Source: Bacillota bacterium (lineage in GTDB: Bacteria; Bacillota; Clostridia; Oscillospirales; Ruminococcaceae). Taken from it: DNA of 15,790 nt. The DNA is taken from the NCBI GenBank assembly GCA_023443315.1, contig JAEZVA010000031.1, forward strand, positions 1-15,790, given 5' to 3'. The translations under genes and the position numbers were made by a program. Under the pieces are notes generated by a model. The model saw only the letters and a program-made list of their open reading frames with translations. It was not told where the DNA came from and made no database searches. How positions within the stretch are numbered: position 1 is the stretch's first letter; every line of letters begins with the position of its first letter. Positions 1 through 6,972 of this stretch are shown here, one piece after another.

Positions 1-217
1 GTTACATTTCCTGCCGCAATACGCTGCAGAAGTCCGCCCCACTCGGGCGGCATCCAAACCACCGAAACGCCCGAAATACGCAGAATAAACCGTGCGTTTG
101 TCGCCGCAGAGGGCGGCAGTCGGGCATTTTCCCCGGGAAATGGTTGCGTGCGTTATAATTACCAAATATTGTGTGTTCGTGCACAACTTGTCCGCACGCC
201 CTGCGTGCGCCAATTTG
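1..217. other. Left edge, no assigned gene
   Basis: I see no convincing gene here. A plus-strand frame open from the window edge ends with TAA at 86-88 and is rich in Lys, Pro and Arg near its end. It could be the tail of a gene that starts outside the window, but 28 codons are too few to judge. A minus-strand frame offset by one from the 60-codon ORF at 2-184 is also open through the edge and matches nothing I recognise. A 7-bp hairpin with a 3-nt loop (CGCACGC/GCGTGCG, 193-209) lies just beyond the stop of the leftward permease. It lacks a T-run, so it is at best a weak transcript end. Confidence 0.3.
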
Positions 218-1009
218 CTAACCGCCAACACTGGTGTACCGTTTTAGCATGCGCTCCCATATAAACAGGGTAGCCATCAGTAGAAAAAGACACACAAACA
301 TGCCCGGCACCACAGCGGTGTCCGCCCGCCCCAGCAGCACCTGTGACGGAAAGTACGCCACAACCAAAAACGGCAACACCGTACTAAGCACCGTGCCAAT
401 CGCCTTGGGGAATATCTGCGCCGGATAGCCCGCAAAATTAAACATCGCCATAATAACCTCTTCCACGCGGCTGTTTCTTGTCACCATCACAAGCAGGATG
501 CAGTAGCCCACCAAAAACGCACAGTACAGCATCAGCCCGCAGGTAATGCCCAGTGCCACCAGCACCAAACGAATGGGGGTAACCACAATCTCTAATACAT
601 TTGCCGAATAGACGAGCAAAACGATGCCAGATAGCAGCACCCCTACGCTTCCCGCATCAAAGCCGGAGCACAGCAACAGCTTAATCGGGCGCTGCGGTAA
701 AACCAGCAGCCGGTCAAAATCGCCACGCCAAACCATGGTGCTTACATTTCCAAACACATTGCCAAACACCATGCCGCGAATACCCGTAAACAACAACAGC
801 ATACCTTGAAACAGCATTACCTGATAAAGCGACCAGCCCGGGTAGCCCTTGGTGGTGGTAAACAGCAAAAACTGAAACAGCGGTCCTATCGCCGCGTTAC
901 ACACCGAGATAATGAGCCCTACAATAAAGTCTGCGCGGTAGCTCATGTTGCGCTGCAACCGAATACGCGCGTACCACGCAAACAGCTCTATGGTCTTGCC
1001 TATCTTCAT
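218..1009 (-). CDS. ABC-2 type exporter permease, COG3694/DUF990 family
   Basis: This 263-residue integral membrane protein is predicted to be one half of the channel of an ABC exporter. Its hydrophobic pattern suggests six membrane segments, beginning after a short basic N-terminus with the pattern typical of COG3694 (about residues 20-50). The central WRGDFDRLLVLP segment (about residues 94-105) is characteristic of these paired ABC-2 permeases. ATG 1009 is supported by an upstream AAAGGACAAGG with a 9-nt spacer. It starts 47 nt after the stop of the COG4587-type permease, so the two are almost certainly one operon and probably one heterodimeric channel. The substrate cannot be told from sequence; relatives have been linked to drug, peptide or lipid export. 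No ATP-binding subunit is seen in the window. Confidence 0.85.
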   Translation of the reverse strand: MKIGKTIELFAWYARIRLQRNMSYRADFIVGLIISVCNAAIGPLFQFLLFTTTKGYPGWSLYQVMLFQGMLLLFTGIRGMVFGNVFGNVSTMVWRGDFDRLLVLPQRPIKLLLCSGFDAGSVGVLLSGIVLLVYSANVLEIVVTPIRLVLVALGITCGLMLYCAFLVGYCILLVMVTRNSRVEEVIMAMFNFAGYPAQIFPKAIGTVLSTVLPFLVVAYFPSQVLLGRADTAVVPGMFVCLFLLMATLFIWERMLKRYTSVGG

Positions 1010-1056
1010 TGCAAAAAACCTTGTCCTTTCCGGGGCTTAGTGCCCGAACTATCTCG

Positions 1057-1857
1057 TTATCCCACCGCACAGAAGTGGCGTGATGCACGCCGCCAGGCTA
1101 GTGAACACAGTGCAATCAACGCAATGCACCACACCCCCTGAACCACTAGCGTACGCACAAACACCCCCGGCTGTACAGACTGCTCGGTGTTTAAAAAAAA
1201 CTGAATAGGCCAGTAGAATATGTACTCAAATGGTAAAAACGCAAGCACGCGCTGCACGCTTGCGGGGTAAAAATCCAAAGGGATATAGCTTCCGCCAAGC
1301 AGCCCCATCGCAAGGAACTTTAGCCCCGTCACCGCTGCGTTGCTTTTTAGTATAAACGCAAACAGTCCGGCTAAAAAGTTAATGGTATACATTAGAATAA
1401 ACGCCATTACGATTGTACAGCAAAACCGTAAAATTGACATTGGGGTCATAAAGTACGGAAAGTAGATGAGCGAGTACAGAATAATTCCCGGAACAAGCTC
1501 GGTAACCAGCGCGGTCAGCCGCAAACCCACCGAGTTGCCTAGCTCGTACACAAAGATGTGCATGGGGCGCAATAGATCCACCGCAAGCTCACCCGAGAGC
1601 ACCCGTTGCGAGATGCGGTAATCGGTAGCATTATAAACAAAAACCCAGATAAAGTGCGTCGCGGTAAAATACCATATCATCTGCCCCATTTCGTAGCCCT
1701 TGATGATGTCTGAACCGTTATAGCCGTACAGGCTTGTAAACAGCGCAATGTTCAGCAACAGTACAATCGGCTGGATTACCACGCTGATCATAAACCCAAA
1801 GGGATACTGGATGTCCTGCTTGACTTCAAGCTTTACAACCTCCCAAAAAGCGCGCAT
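1057..1857 (-). CDS. ABC-2 type exporter permease, COG4587 family
   Basis: This 266-residue polytopic membrane protein is the first gene of the leftward operon. The N-terminal stretch, then YRISQRVLSGELAVDLLRP (about residues 91-109), then several hydrophobic segments match the COG4587 permeases that pair with COG3694 proteins. The frame is open further upstream and would give 352 residues. The extra 86 residues run through the promoter region and are not protein-like. ATG 1857 is preceded by GGGAGGG with a 6-nt spacer and is clearly the start. The promoter TTGAAG-N17-TATAAT lies 31 nt upstream. The divergent PadR gene is the obvious candidate regulator (inference). These permeases normally need a COG4586-type ATPase, often encoded just upstream; here that place is taken by PadR on the other strand. 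Confidence 0.87.
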   Translation of the reverse strand: MRAFWEVVKLEVKQDIQYPFGFMISVVIQPIVLLLNIALFTSLYGYNGSDIIKGYEMGQMIWYFTATHFIWVFVYNATDYRISQRVLSGELAVDLLRPMHIFVYELGNSVGLRLTALVTELVPGIILYSLIYFPYFMTPMSILRFCCTIVMAFILMYTINFLAGLFAFILKSNAAVTGLKFLAMGLLGGSYIPLDFYPASVQRVLAFLPFEYIFYWPIQFFLNTEQSVQPGVFVRTLVVQGVWCIALIALCSLAWRRASRHFCAVG

Positions 1858-1887
1858 ACGTGTCCCTCCCTTTTTTCCAGTTTTACG

Positions 1888-1916
1888 ATTATAGCATAAA
1901 CCATATTTTTCTTCAA
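1888..1916 (-). promoter_or_regulatory. Promoter of the ABC-2 permease operon
   Basis: On the minus strand, TTGAAG (1911-1916) is followed after 17 nt by a perfect TATAAT (1888-1893). TG one base before the -10 makes it an extended -10 promoter. Its position 31 nt upstream of ATG 1857 fits a short leader. Confidence 0.7.
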
Positions 1917-1990
1917 TAGGGAAAACAAATATATGTTCTAGGTTGTTTTTGATGTTTCGGATATGCAAATATAAGCGATTTTTTAAAATA

Positions 1991-2015
1991 GTATATAATG
2001 TATTCTTTGATATAC
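1991..2015. promoter_or_regulatory. Dyad GTATAT-N13-ATATAC, candidate PadR operator
   Basis: A perfect 6-bp inverted repeat with a 13-bp spacer ends one base before the -35 box of the padR promoter and lies between the two divergent promoters. PadR proteins usually bind AT-rich dyads near their own promoters, so this is a plausible operator. In AT-rich DNA such a dyad can also arise by chance. Confidence 0.35.
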
Positions 2016-2016
2016 C

Positions 2017-2045
2017 TTGACAGGCGATGTAACTATGCATATAAT
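2017..2045 (+). promoter_or_regulatory. Consensus promoter of padR
   Basis: TTGACA (2017-2022), a 17-bp spacer and TATAAT (2040-2045) match the sigma-A consensus at all twelve positions. The -10 box ends 23 nt before ATG 2069, so the leader is very short. A promoter this strong would normally need repression, in keeping with PadR autoregulation (inference). Confidence 0.85.
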
Positions 2046-2068
2046 AGTAATTGTAAAGGAGGGAGCCC

Positions 2069-2389
2069 ATGTCTATTACGTCGGATATCCTCCGCGGACA
2101 TACCGAGGCAATCATACTAAGCCACCTAGAGCAGCAGGATAGCTACGGCTACCGCATCAACCAGTCTATCGGCGAAAAAACCGACGGGATGTATGAACTA
2201 AAGGAAGCAACGCTCTATTCCGCGTTTCGGCGGCTGGAGCAAAGCGGCTATATCTCGCCATATTGGGGGGACGAAACCACCGGTGCGCGACGCCGGTACT
2301 ACTCCATCACCCCCGAAGGCAGGCGGTACCTTACCCGCTGCCGCGAGGAGTGGCACAGCGCAAAAGAGCTCATAGACCGATTAATCTAG
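2069..2389 (+). CDS. PadR family transcriptional regulator
   Basis: This 106-residue protein is a short PadR (winged helix-turn-helix) regulator without the long C-terminal dimerisation extension of classical PadR. The family pattern is clear: SYGYRINQSI (25-34), the recognition helix KEATLYSAFRRLEQSGYI (45-62), and the wing with ARRRYYSITPEGRRYL (73-88), followed by a C-terminal helix for dimer contact. AAAGGAGGGA sits directly before ATG 2069 at good spacing. It is co-oriented with the HAAS-domain membrane protein and divergent from the exporter permeases. Small PadRs commonly repress adjacent transporter genes and their own gene and are relieved by small ligands. That role here is inference; the family assignment is firm. 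Confidence 0.93.
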   Translation: MSITSDILRGHTEAIILSHLEQQDSYGYRINQSIGEKTDGMYELKEATLYSAFRRLEQSGYISPYWGDETTGARRRYYSITPEGRRYLTRCREEWHSAKELIDRLI

Positions 2390-2472
2390 CGCTTTCCGTT
2401 TGGCATTTGTTTCTCATCTTAACGTTATGCGCCTGGTCGCGACGCGACACAAGGCAAGAAAGGCAGGACAAC

Positions 2473-3123
2473 ATGCATACAAACATCCGTCATTATATCG
2501 ACCGCTCGTTTTCTTACGCACCCAAAAACGCGAAGTCGAGTGAGATTAAGGAGTCGCTGTTCGCTGACCTCACCGACAAGTACGACGACCTCATTTCCCG
2601 CGGCAAAACCCCCGAAGAGGCATACAACGAAGTGATAGCAGGTGTGGGCGACCTTTCGGAGCTATGCCAGTCGCTGGTTAAAGAGGCAGAGGAGCAGCAT
2701 GTCGAGACCGAGCGCGACCGCCGCCGCTCTGCACTGCTCGTTGCAAGCTCGGTATTTCTGTATATCCTAAGCCCCATCTTCTTTTTTGTGGGCGAGCGTC
2801 TTGGCGGCGACCTCGTCGGTATCGGGCTGTTCTTGTTTACCGCAGGGCTTGCCACGGCAATTATCATCTACTACAATATGACCAAGCCCGCTTGGAAAAG
2901 GGAGCGGGACAAAGACCCCGATGATGTGGATAACTGGGCTATGCCCAAAGAACGCCGCGTGTTTAACGCGTTAAGCAGCGCGCTGTGGGTACTAGCTATC
3001 GTGGTGTTTTTGATACTGGGCTTTACAACCGGTCTATGGTACATCCTATGGGTGATATTCCCGATTACCGTGGTAATTACCCTGATATTGCAGGCGGTTC
3101 TTGCGGCCACAAGCAAGGAATAA
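2473..3123 (+). CDS. HAAS (permease-prefix-like) domain membrane protein
   Basis: This 216-residue protein has an N-terminal HAAS-type helical domain (about residues 24-75, including KYDDLISRGKTPEEAYNEVI and then GDLSEL). A charged linker follows, then four predicted membrane segments (about 86-107, 113-135, 165-183, 187-211). HAAS/DUF1700 domains are typically encoded next to short PadR regulators in Bacillota, exactly as here. Their molecular job is poorly known, with membrane sensing or partner binding suggested. The frame extends upstream to 2263, overlapping padR, but the domain begins just after ATG 2473. Only a weak AAAGGCAGGA precedes that ATG. The gap to padR is 83 nt with no evident terminator, so the two are probably co-transcribed. 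Confidence 0.78.
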   Translation: MHTNIRHYIDRSFSYAPKNAKSSEIKESLFADLTDKYDDLISRGKTPEEAYNEVIAGVGDLSELCQSLVKEAEEQHVETERDRRRSALLVASSVFLYILSPIFFFVGERLGGDLVGIGLFLFTAGLATAIIIYYNMTKPAWKRERDKDPDDVDNWAMPKERRVFNALSSALWVLAIVVFLILGFTTGLWYILWVIFPITVVITLILQAVLAATSKE

Positions 3124-3141
3124 GTAGCACAAAACAAAAGC

Positions 3142-3184
3142 AAAGCCATGCCACACCGTGTTACGTGTGTCGCATGGCTTTTTT
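3142..3184. terminator. Bidirectional intrinsic terminator
   Basis: AAAGCCATGC (3142-3151) pairs with GCATGGCTTT (3172-3181). An inner CACAC/GTGTG extends the stem, and six T follow on the plus strand. It ends the padR-HAAS unit 19 nt after its stop. On the minus strand it is followed by a broken T-rich run and can also end the phosphorylase transcript, whose stop is 52 nt away. Confidence 0.88.
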
Positions 3185-3236
3185 ATATCTATTTGATACC
3201 GCTTTATCTGCACCTTGTACTGCACGCGATACGCTG

Positions 3237-5969
3237 TTACAGCAGGTAAACCGTCATACGGTGTACCCTTGCGCCGCTTAAGGAATCGAGCACGCCGCGC
3301 TCTATCACAATTCCGCTGCCAAAGGCGTCGCAGGCAAGCTCCTCATCCCCGAGCACCACGCGGTCTATACGGTACTGACCGAAGTCCTTGTTTTGCTCAT
3401 TCACAAACATAATCTGCAGCTCCCTGTTTGCAAACACGGTCGACACTCCGGCGTGTCCGTTTTGGTCAAACTGCCTGCCCAGTAGCTTGGGTTCGATCAC
3501 AAGGTCACCAAAATACCCCCGCACACCAAACATCTGGGTGAGTACCGTCAACATCATCCAGCTTGCAGCACCAGTCAGGTAGTGGTACATGCCGCGTCCG
3601 CTTGGGGCAATATACTCCGGCACGCCCGGGTAGATGCGCGCCGTTTTAAAGTCGCAGCAGTGGTGGTACAGCACATCACACAGGCGGTACGCCTCGTGCG
3701 CAAACCCGCGCCCATACAGCGCGTAGGTGTACAGCATATGCATATGCGATAGCATTGCCCCGTTTTCCTTGTGCCCGTAGGCATATGCAAACACTCTGCC
3801 AAGGTTTGTTTTTAACTCGTGGAAGTCGGTGTTTTGGCGCACGCCGCCCACCTGCTCATCATATAGGTACCGCTCTACCGATGCGATAATGCTGTGCGCC
3901 TGCTCGTCGGTGGCAACGCCCGACAAGAGTGAGAACGCCTGCCCGCCAAGTGAGATGCGCACCCCATTCTTGTGGTCGCCATCCACCATTTTACCGTCGT
4001 TGTCGTAGTAGCTGTTGTACCACGAATTGTCGTCGCTCACCGTAATATATTCCTGACTCCGCAGAAACTGTGCCATCCACGTTGCCTTGACGGTCAGGTT
4101 TTGGATGATGTCGTCAATCGCAACGTCGGTCTGCCCGCCCGTCAGCCTGCCCATGCTCGCCTGATGAAAACGCAGCGACACGCCCTTTTTATACGCATAC
4201 GAGTAATAGTTTGCCTCATCCTGCGTTAGATCGTCGAGTAGCGTAAGCAGATGCCTCGATACCGTCACATGGGTAATACCAACCACCTTTAGCCGGTTTA
4301 ACAGCTCGATTAGGCAGGTGAGGTTCCCGTAGTACAGATAGGTAAGCGCAGCAGCTTCTCCGCGCTCATATGCCATATCCATGCCGTCGTTAAAGTCAGA
4401 ATGCTCAAGGCGACAGATGTTGTGCTCGCCCACCCAATAAAACGACGCAAGGTTTTGTATGAGTAGGTGCTCAAGCACCGTGCCGCTGTACACGTCGCCC
4501 TGCTCGGTTAGCAGGCGGCTTCCCTGCTCGGGTAACCACGCGTTGTCGCGGGCGTTCGAGCGGCAGATTAGCGAGTCTTTAAAGTAGCACTGGTCTTGCA
4601 GCAAGAATTTGATGTCGCCGGTCTGGTCGATATACAGGCGGGTGGTAAGCAGTGGCCACGCGGCGTGGTCCATCCACACGCGGGTGATGCTGTTGCGGTC
4701 GGCGATAAACTCGCCCTGTGCGCGCCCAATGATTGTTGCGTTGGTGCCGTCAAACCGCACCCCTGCAAAGCTATCAAGCAGCACGCCACGCACCCCTTGG
4801 GTGTCCATCAAAAGCAGTCCTAGGCAGTCCTGCCACAGGTCTCGCCACCCGCGCCCGCCGCGCCCGTAATCATGGTGTGGCATAAAGGAGTTGCCGCAGA
4901 TGCGCCGCAGCGCAGGCTCCAGCGACACCCAGCGCAGCCAGTTGTTCAGGCGCTCGTCTTTGGTATTAAAGTGCAGGTTCAGCTCCTGCTGCCAGAATTT
5001 TTTCGTCTGCTCTAGATACCGCGTAAACGCGTCGTCGCTTAAGTACTTCACACATAGGGTGCTGATGTTTGCCGAGTTGTCGGCAATTACAATAGCAAAA
5101 ATAAAGCTAACACTCTGCCCTGGCGCCAGTGTTTGCTCGGCAAACTGGAGCGCACCCATCCCCTCACTGCCCTCTGCGGTGTCCCCTTCGTGCATGGGCA
5201 GGTCGCTACCCACCATCTCCGGGTTGTCGTAGGTGCCGCCCTCCCCCAAAAACCACTCGGCAACGGGGCAGCAGGCAATAGGGGGCAACCCACTGCCGTC
5301 CGCGGCAATCACCCCGTAGCAGGTCTGGTTCATTTTGTGCCCCTGCTCGTCAAATGCGATGGTAGGCTTTAGCACCACGCCGTATCGGCTCACGCGCATG
5401 CGCTGTAGCAGCGCGGTCACGTGACGGTGGTCTCGAATATGGTCGGCGCTGCGCCCATAGAGCGGTACCGCCACGTATGGTTTAAAGCATAGCGGCTCAC
5501 TGCCTGTATTGGTAATCACCACACGGTTTAGCTCCACTGTATCGCCGAACGGAACAAAGGTGGTAATCTCACTGCTCACTCCAAGCTCGCGGTTATGGCG
5601 TGTGACCTGATGCCACAGCAAACCCGCGCTCAGGGAGGTTTCCTCCTTGTCTGGCGAAAACGTTTTAGACATCTGCGCGCACGAGACCCCCGTCGCGCTC
5701 CACTTGCCGTGGTTTTTAATATGTAGCCAAAAGTTTCTTGTTGCCCTGCTGCTATGCAGATCCTCGGCGCATACCGGCGGCAACGCAAAATGCTCTTGGC
5801 TTGTTTTGCAGTCTCCGCCCAGCAGTGGGGTTATGCAGGATATCATCCCTTTTTTGTTCACCAGCGGAAAGTACAGGCAGCTTGTTCGCTCCGGGTCAGG
5901 CAGCGTAAAGTCCCCCAGTTTTCCGTGAAACATCCATGTTTTCACCGCATCATCCATGATCGTGACCAT
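3237..5969 (-). CDS. GH94-family beta-glucoside phosphorylase (COG3459)
   Basis: This 910-residue protein has no signal peptide and is predicted to be a cytoplasmic inverting phosphorylase. It would split a beta-linked glucosyl disaccharide or oligosaccharide with inorganic phosphate, giving alpha-glucose 1-phosphate. The N-terminal half is a beta-rich domain with EWFLGEGGTYDNPEM (about 241-255). The (alpha/alpha)6 barrel begins near 340. Family motifs are HDYGRGGRGWRDLWQD (366-381), the acid motif HSDFNDGMD with Asp525 as likely general acid, and the phosphate-side YLTGAASWMM (797-806). The length is near the larger laminaribiose-type GH94 enzymes as I recall them and exceeds cellobiose phosphorylases (about 800), but the substrate is unproven. 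GH149 or GH161 is an alternative. AAAGGA abuts ATG 5969 and lies 12 nt before ATG 5957, so either start is possible. No sugar transporter is adjacent. Confidence 0.8.
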   Translation of the reverse strand: MVTIMDDAVKTWMFHGKLGDFTLPDPERTSCLYFPLVNKKGMISCITPLLGGDCKTSQEHFALPPVCAEDLHSSRATRNFWLHIKNHGKWSATGVSCAQMSKTFSPDKEETSLSAGLLWHQVTRHNRELGVSSEITTFVPFGDTVELNRVVITNTGSEPLCFKPYVAVPLYGRSADHIRDHRHVTALLQRMRVSRYGVVLKPTIAFDEQGHKMNQTCYGVIAADGSGLPPIACCPVAEWFLGEGGTYDNPEMVGSDLPMHEGDTAEGSEGMGALQFAEQTLAPGQSVSFIFAIVIADNSANISTLCVKYLSDDAFTRYLEQTKKFWQQELNLHFNTKDERLNNWLRWVSLEPALRRICGNSFMPHHDYGRGGRGWRDLWQDCLGLLLMDTQGVRGVLLDSFAGVRFDGTNATIIGRAQGEFIADRNSITRVWMDHAAWPLLTTRLYIDQTGDIKFLLQDQCYFKDSLICRSNARDNAWLPEQGSRLLTEQGDVYSGTVLEHLLIQNLASFYWVGEHNICRLEHSDFNDGMDMAYERGEAAALTYLYYGNLTCLIELLNRLKVVGITHVTVSRHLLTLLDDLTQDEANYYSYAYKKGVSLRFHQASMGRLTGGQTDVAIDDIIQNLTVKATWMAQFLRSQEYITVSDDNSWYNSYYDNDGKMVDGDHKNGVRISLGGQAFSLLSGVATDEQAHSIIASVERYLYDEQVGGVRQNTDFHELKTNLGRVFAYAYGHKENGAMLSHMHMLYTYALYGRGFAHEAYRLCDVLYHHCCDFKTARIYPGVPEYIAPSGRGMYHYLTGAASWMMLTVLTQMFGVRGYFGDLVIEPKLLGRQFDQNGHAGVSTVFANRELQIMFVNEQNKDFGQYRIDRVVLGDEELACDAFGSGIVIERGVLDSLSGARVHRMTVYLL

Positions 5970-6012
5970 TCCTTTCGGGCGTTATGGTACCGGGGGGGCA
6001 CAAAACGCCGTG

Positions 6013-6038
6013 AAAAATAGCGGTGCGGCTACGCCGCT
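6013..6038 (-). terminator. Leader terminator-like hairpin upstream of the phosphorylase
   Basis: On the minus strand, AGCGGCG pairs with CACCGCT (7 bp including one G-T pair, 6-nt loop; 6019-6038). One A and then five T follow (6018-6013). It lies between the predicted promoter and the ATG, 43 nt before the start, so it would stop transcription in the leader unless opposed. A GGCGGT segment farther upstream on the same RNA (6091-6096) could pair with the hairpin's ACCGCT arm as an antiterminator. That pairing is my inference. Confidence 0.55.
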
Positions 6039-6118
6039 GAAAAAGCTATGCTTTTGTTTTTCTGTGGTTTGAGAGTTTATTCCTCAAGCGACCGCCTCTT
6101 TTGCAGTAATTCAATACA

Positions 6119-6132
6119 ATATTGTGCAATAT
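6119..6132. promoter_or_regulatory. Dyad ATATTG-N2-CAATAT in the phosphorylase leader
   Basis: This is a perfect inverted repeat with 6-bp arms and a 2-bp centre, about 40-50 bp downstream of the predicted start point. It could be a repressor roadblock site or a small RNA hairpin. The AT-rich context lowers its weight. Confidence 0.3.
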
Positions 6133-6147
6133 ATACAAATTAATAGG

Positions 6148-6159
6148 AGCGTTATCGCT
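6148..6159. promoter_or_regulatory. Near-palindrome AGCGATAACGCT, candidate operator
   Basis: Read on the minus strand this 12-mer is palindromic except for one central mismatch pair. It lies about 12-23 bp downstream of the predicted start of the leftward transcript, a usual place for a sugar-responsive repressor. It is only a poor match to a CcpA cre site (three mismatches in my alignment). Confidence 0.35.
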
Positions 6160-6177
6160 TATCATCGTACATATACA

Positions 6178-6206
6178 AGAATACCGACAACTGCTATCCT
6201 TGTCAA
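6178..6206 (-). promoter_or_regulatory. Promoter of the phosphorylase gene
   Basis: On the minus strand, TTGACA (6201-6206, perfect) is followed after 17 nt by TATTCT (6178-6183, four of six). The predicted start is near 6171, giving a leader of about 200 nt. Confidence 0.55.
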
Positions 6207-6413
6207 TATTTATTCACTAATTTTAACTAAACTTTGTTAAATTATTGCGTTGCTTTTGATTAAGAAGTGGTGCTATTTGTCATATTTATTGCACTATTAC
6301 CCAACAAAACCCCCGCATGTGGAGTTATTTCTTTCGTTTTTGGTTTTGTTTTGTGCTTTTTTGTCACACTTCCCCCGTCGTCACTGCAATAATTATGAGC
6401 GAAAACAGCACAC

Positions 6414-6443
6414 TTGAAGACCAACTGTTCTTTTTGCTATAAT
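6414..6443 (+). promoter_or_regulatory. Promoter of the ogt-glycosylase operon
   Basis: TTGAAG (6414-6419), an 18-bp spacer and a perfect TATAAT (6438-6443), with TG just before it (extended -10). The leader to ATG 6493 is about 42 nt. Confidence 0.72.
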
Positions 6444-6492
6444 GGTAGCCATATCGTTGCTTTCGCATCATAATGAAAAGGAAGTGTGCGCC

Positions 6493-6954
6493 ATGCCCAC
6501 CCGCTGCATTACAACGCCGCTGTTTACGCTCATCGTCACCGAGCAGGACGGGGCTATCGTATCCGCCCGCTTTGCGGCCGACAACGACCCCGAGCACTCC
6601 TGCGCCGACGACACCCCGCTGCTGCGCCAAGCAGAGACGGAGCTGCGTTGCTACGCAAGCGGTACCCTCACCCGCTTTACCTTGCCGGTAGCCCCTGTGG
6701 GCACCGCGTTTATGCAGCGCGTTTGGGCGCAGCTGCAAGCCATTCCCTACGGTCTAACTCGCACCTACGGGGAGGTTGCCGCGCTGTGCGGCAACCCGCG
6801 CGCGGCGCGCGCCGTGGGTCGTGCCTGCAACCGCAACCCGATTGCGGTGCTCATCCCCTGCCATCGAGTGGTGGGGTCAAACGGCGCACTGACTGGCTTT
6901 GCCGCAGGGCTGGATACCAAGGATCGCTTGCTGTGCCTTGAGCGTCGGGCGTAA
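6493..6954 (+). CDS. ogt: O6-alkylguanine-DNA alkyltransferase (MGMT/Ogt)
   Basis: This 153-residue suicide enzyme moves alkyl groups from O6-alkylguanine (and less so O4-alkylthymine) in DNA to its own cysteine. The active-site motif IPCHRVVG is at 121-128, with Cys123 as acceptor. The upstream DNA-binding helix-turn-helix is present: TYGEVA (91-96; Tyr92 for base flipping), AARAVGRA (104-111; Arg106 as arginine finger) and the Asn hinge in RNP (Asn115). The N-terminal domain (1-65) is degenerate, as in most bacterial Ogt. There is no Ada-type methylphosphotriester domain. The frame is open 17 codons further upstream, but that part overlaps the promoter -10 box. AAAAGGAAG with an 8-nt spacer supports ATG 6493. 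It is the first gene of a two-gene repair operon. Confidence 0.95.
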   Translation: MPTRCITTPLFTLIVTEQDGAIVSARFAADNDPEHSCADDTPLLRQAETELRCYASGTLTRFTLPVAPVGTAFMQRVWAQLQAIPYGLTRTYGEVAALCGNPRAARAVGRACNRNPIAVLIPCHRVVGSNGALTGFAAGLDTKDRLLCLERRA

Positions 6955-6972
6955 CGGGAGGGGACACGGGCT

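Larger units (their letters stand above)
5970..6492. other. Divergent control region, phosphorylase and ogt
   Basis: This 523-bp AT-rich stretch has no convincing gene. It holds, from left to right, the phosphorylase leader with a terminator-like hairpin (6013-6038), two dyads (6119-6132 and 6148-6159), the leftward promoter (6178-6206), about 200 bp of AT-rich DNA without a recognisable signal, and the rightward ogt promoter (6414-6443). Confidence 0.7.

Noticed and set aside
2..184. 60-codon minus-strand ORF at the left edge
   Set aside because: No ribosome site, odd composition (many Cys, Phe, Arg) and no recognisable family; it overlaps a second open frame equally unlike protein.
193..209. 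Hairpin after the COG3694 permease as an intrinsic terminator
   Set aside because: The stem is only 7 bp with a 3-nt loop and no T-run on the minus strand.
1858..2115. 86-residue N-terminal extension of the COG4587 permease
   Set aside because: It runs through the divergent promoters and into padR; a strong ribosome site at 1857 fixes the start.
2263..2472. N-terminal extension of the HAAS protein overlapping padR
   Set aside because: The extension is an out-of-frame reading of padR; the HAAS domain begins just after ATG 2473.
4568..5372. Several ORFs of 70-113 codons inside the phosphorylase gene
   Set aside because: They are shadow frames of the 910-residue gene without ribosome sites or protein-like composition.
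6148..6159. CcpA cre site before the phosphorylase
   Set aside because: About three mismatches to the cre consensus; kept only as an unassigned dyad.
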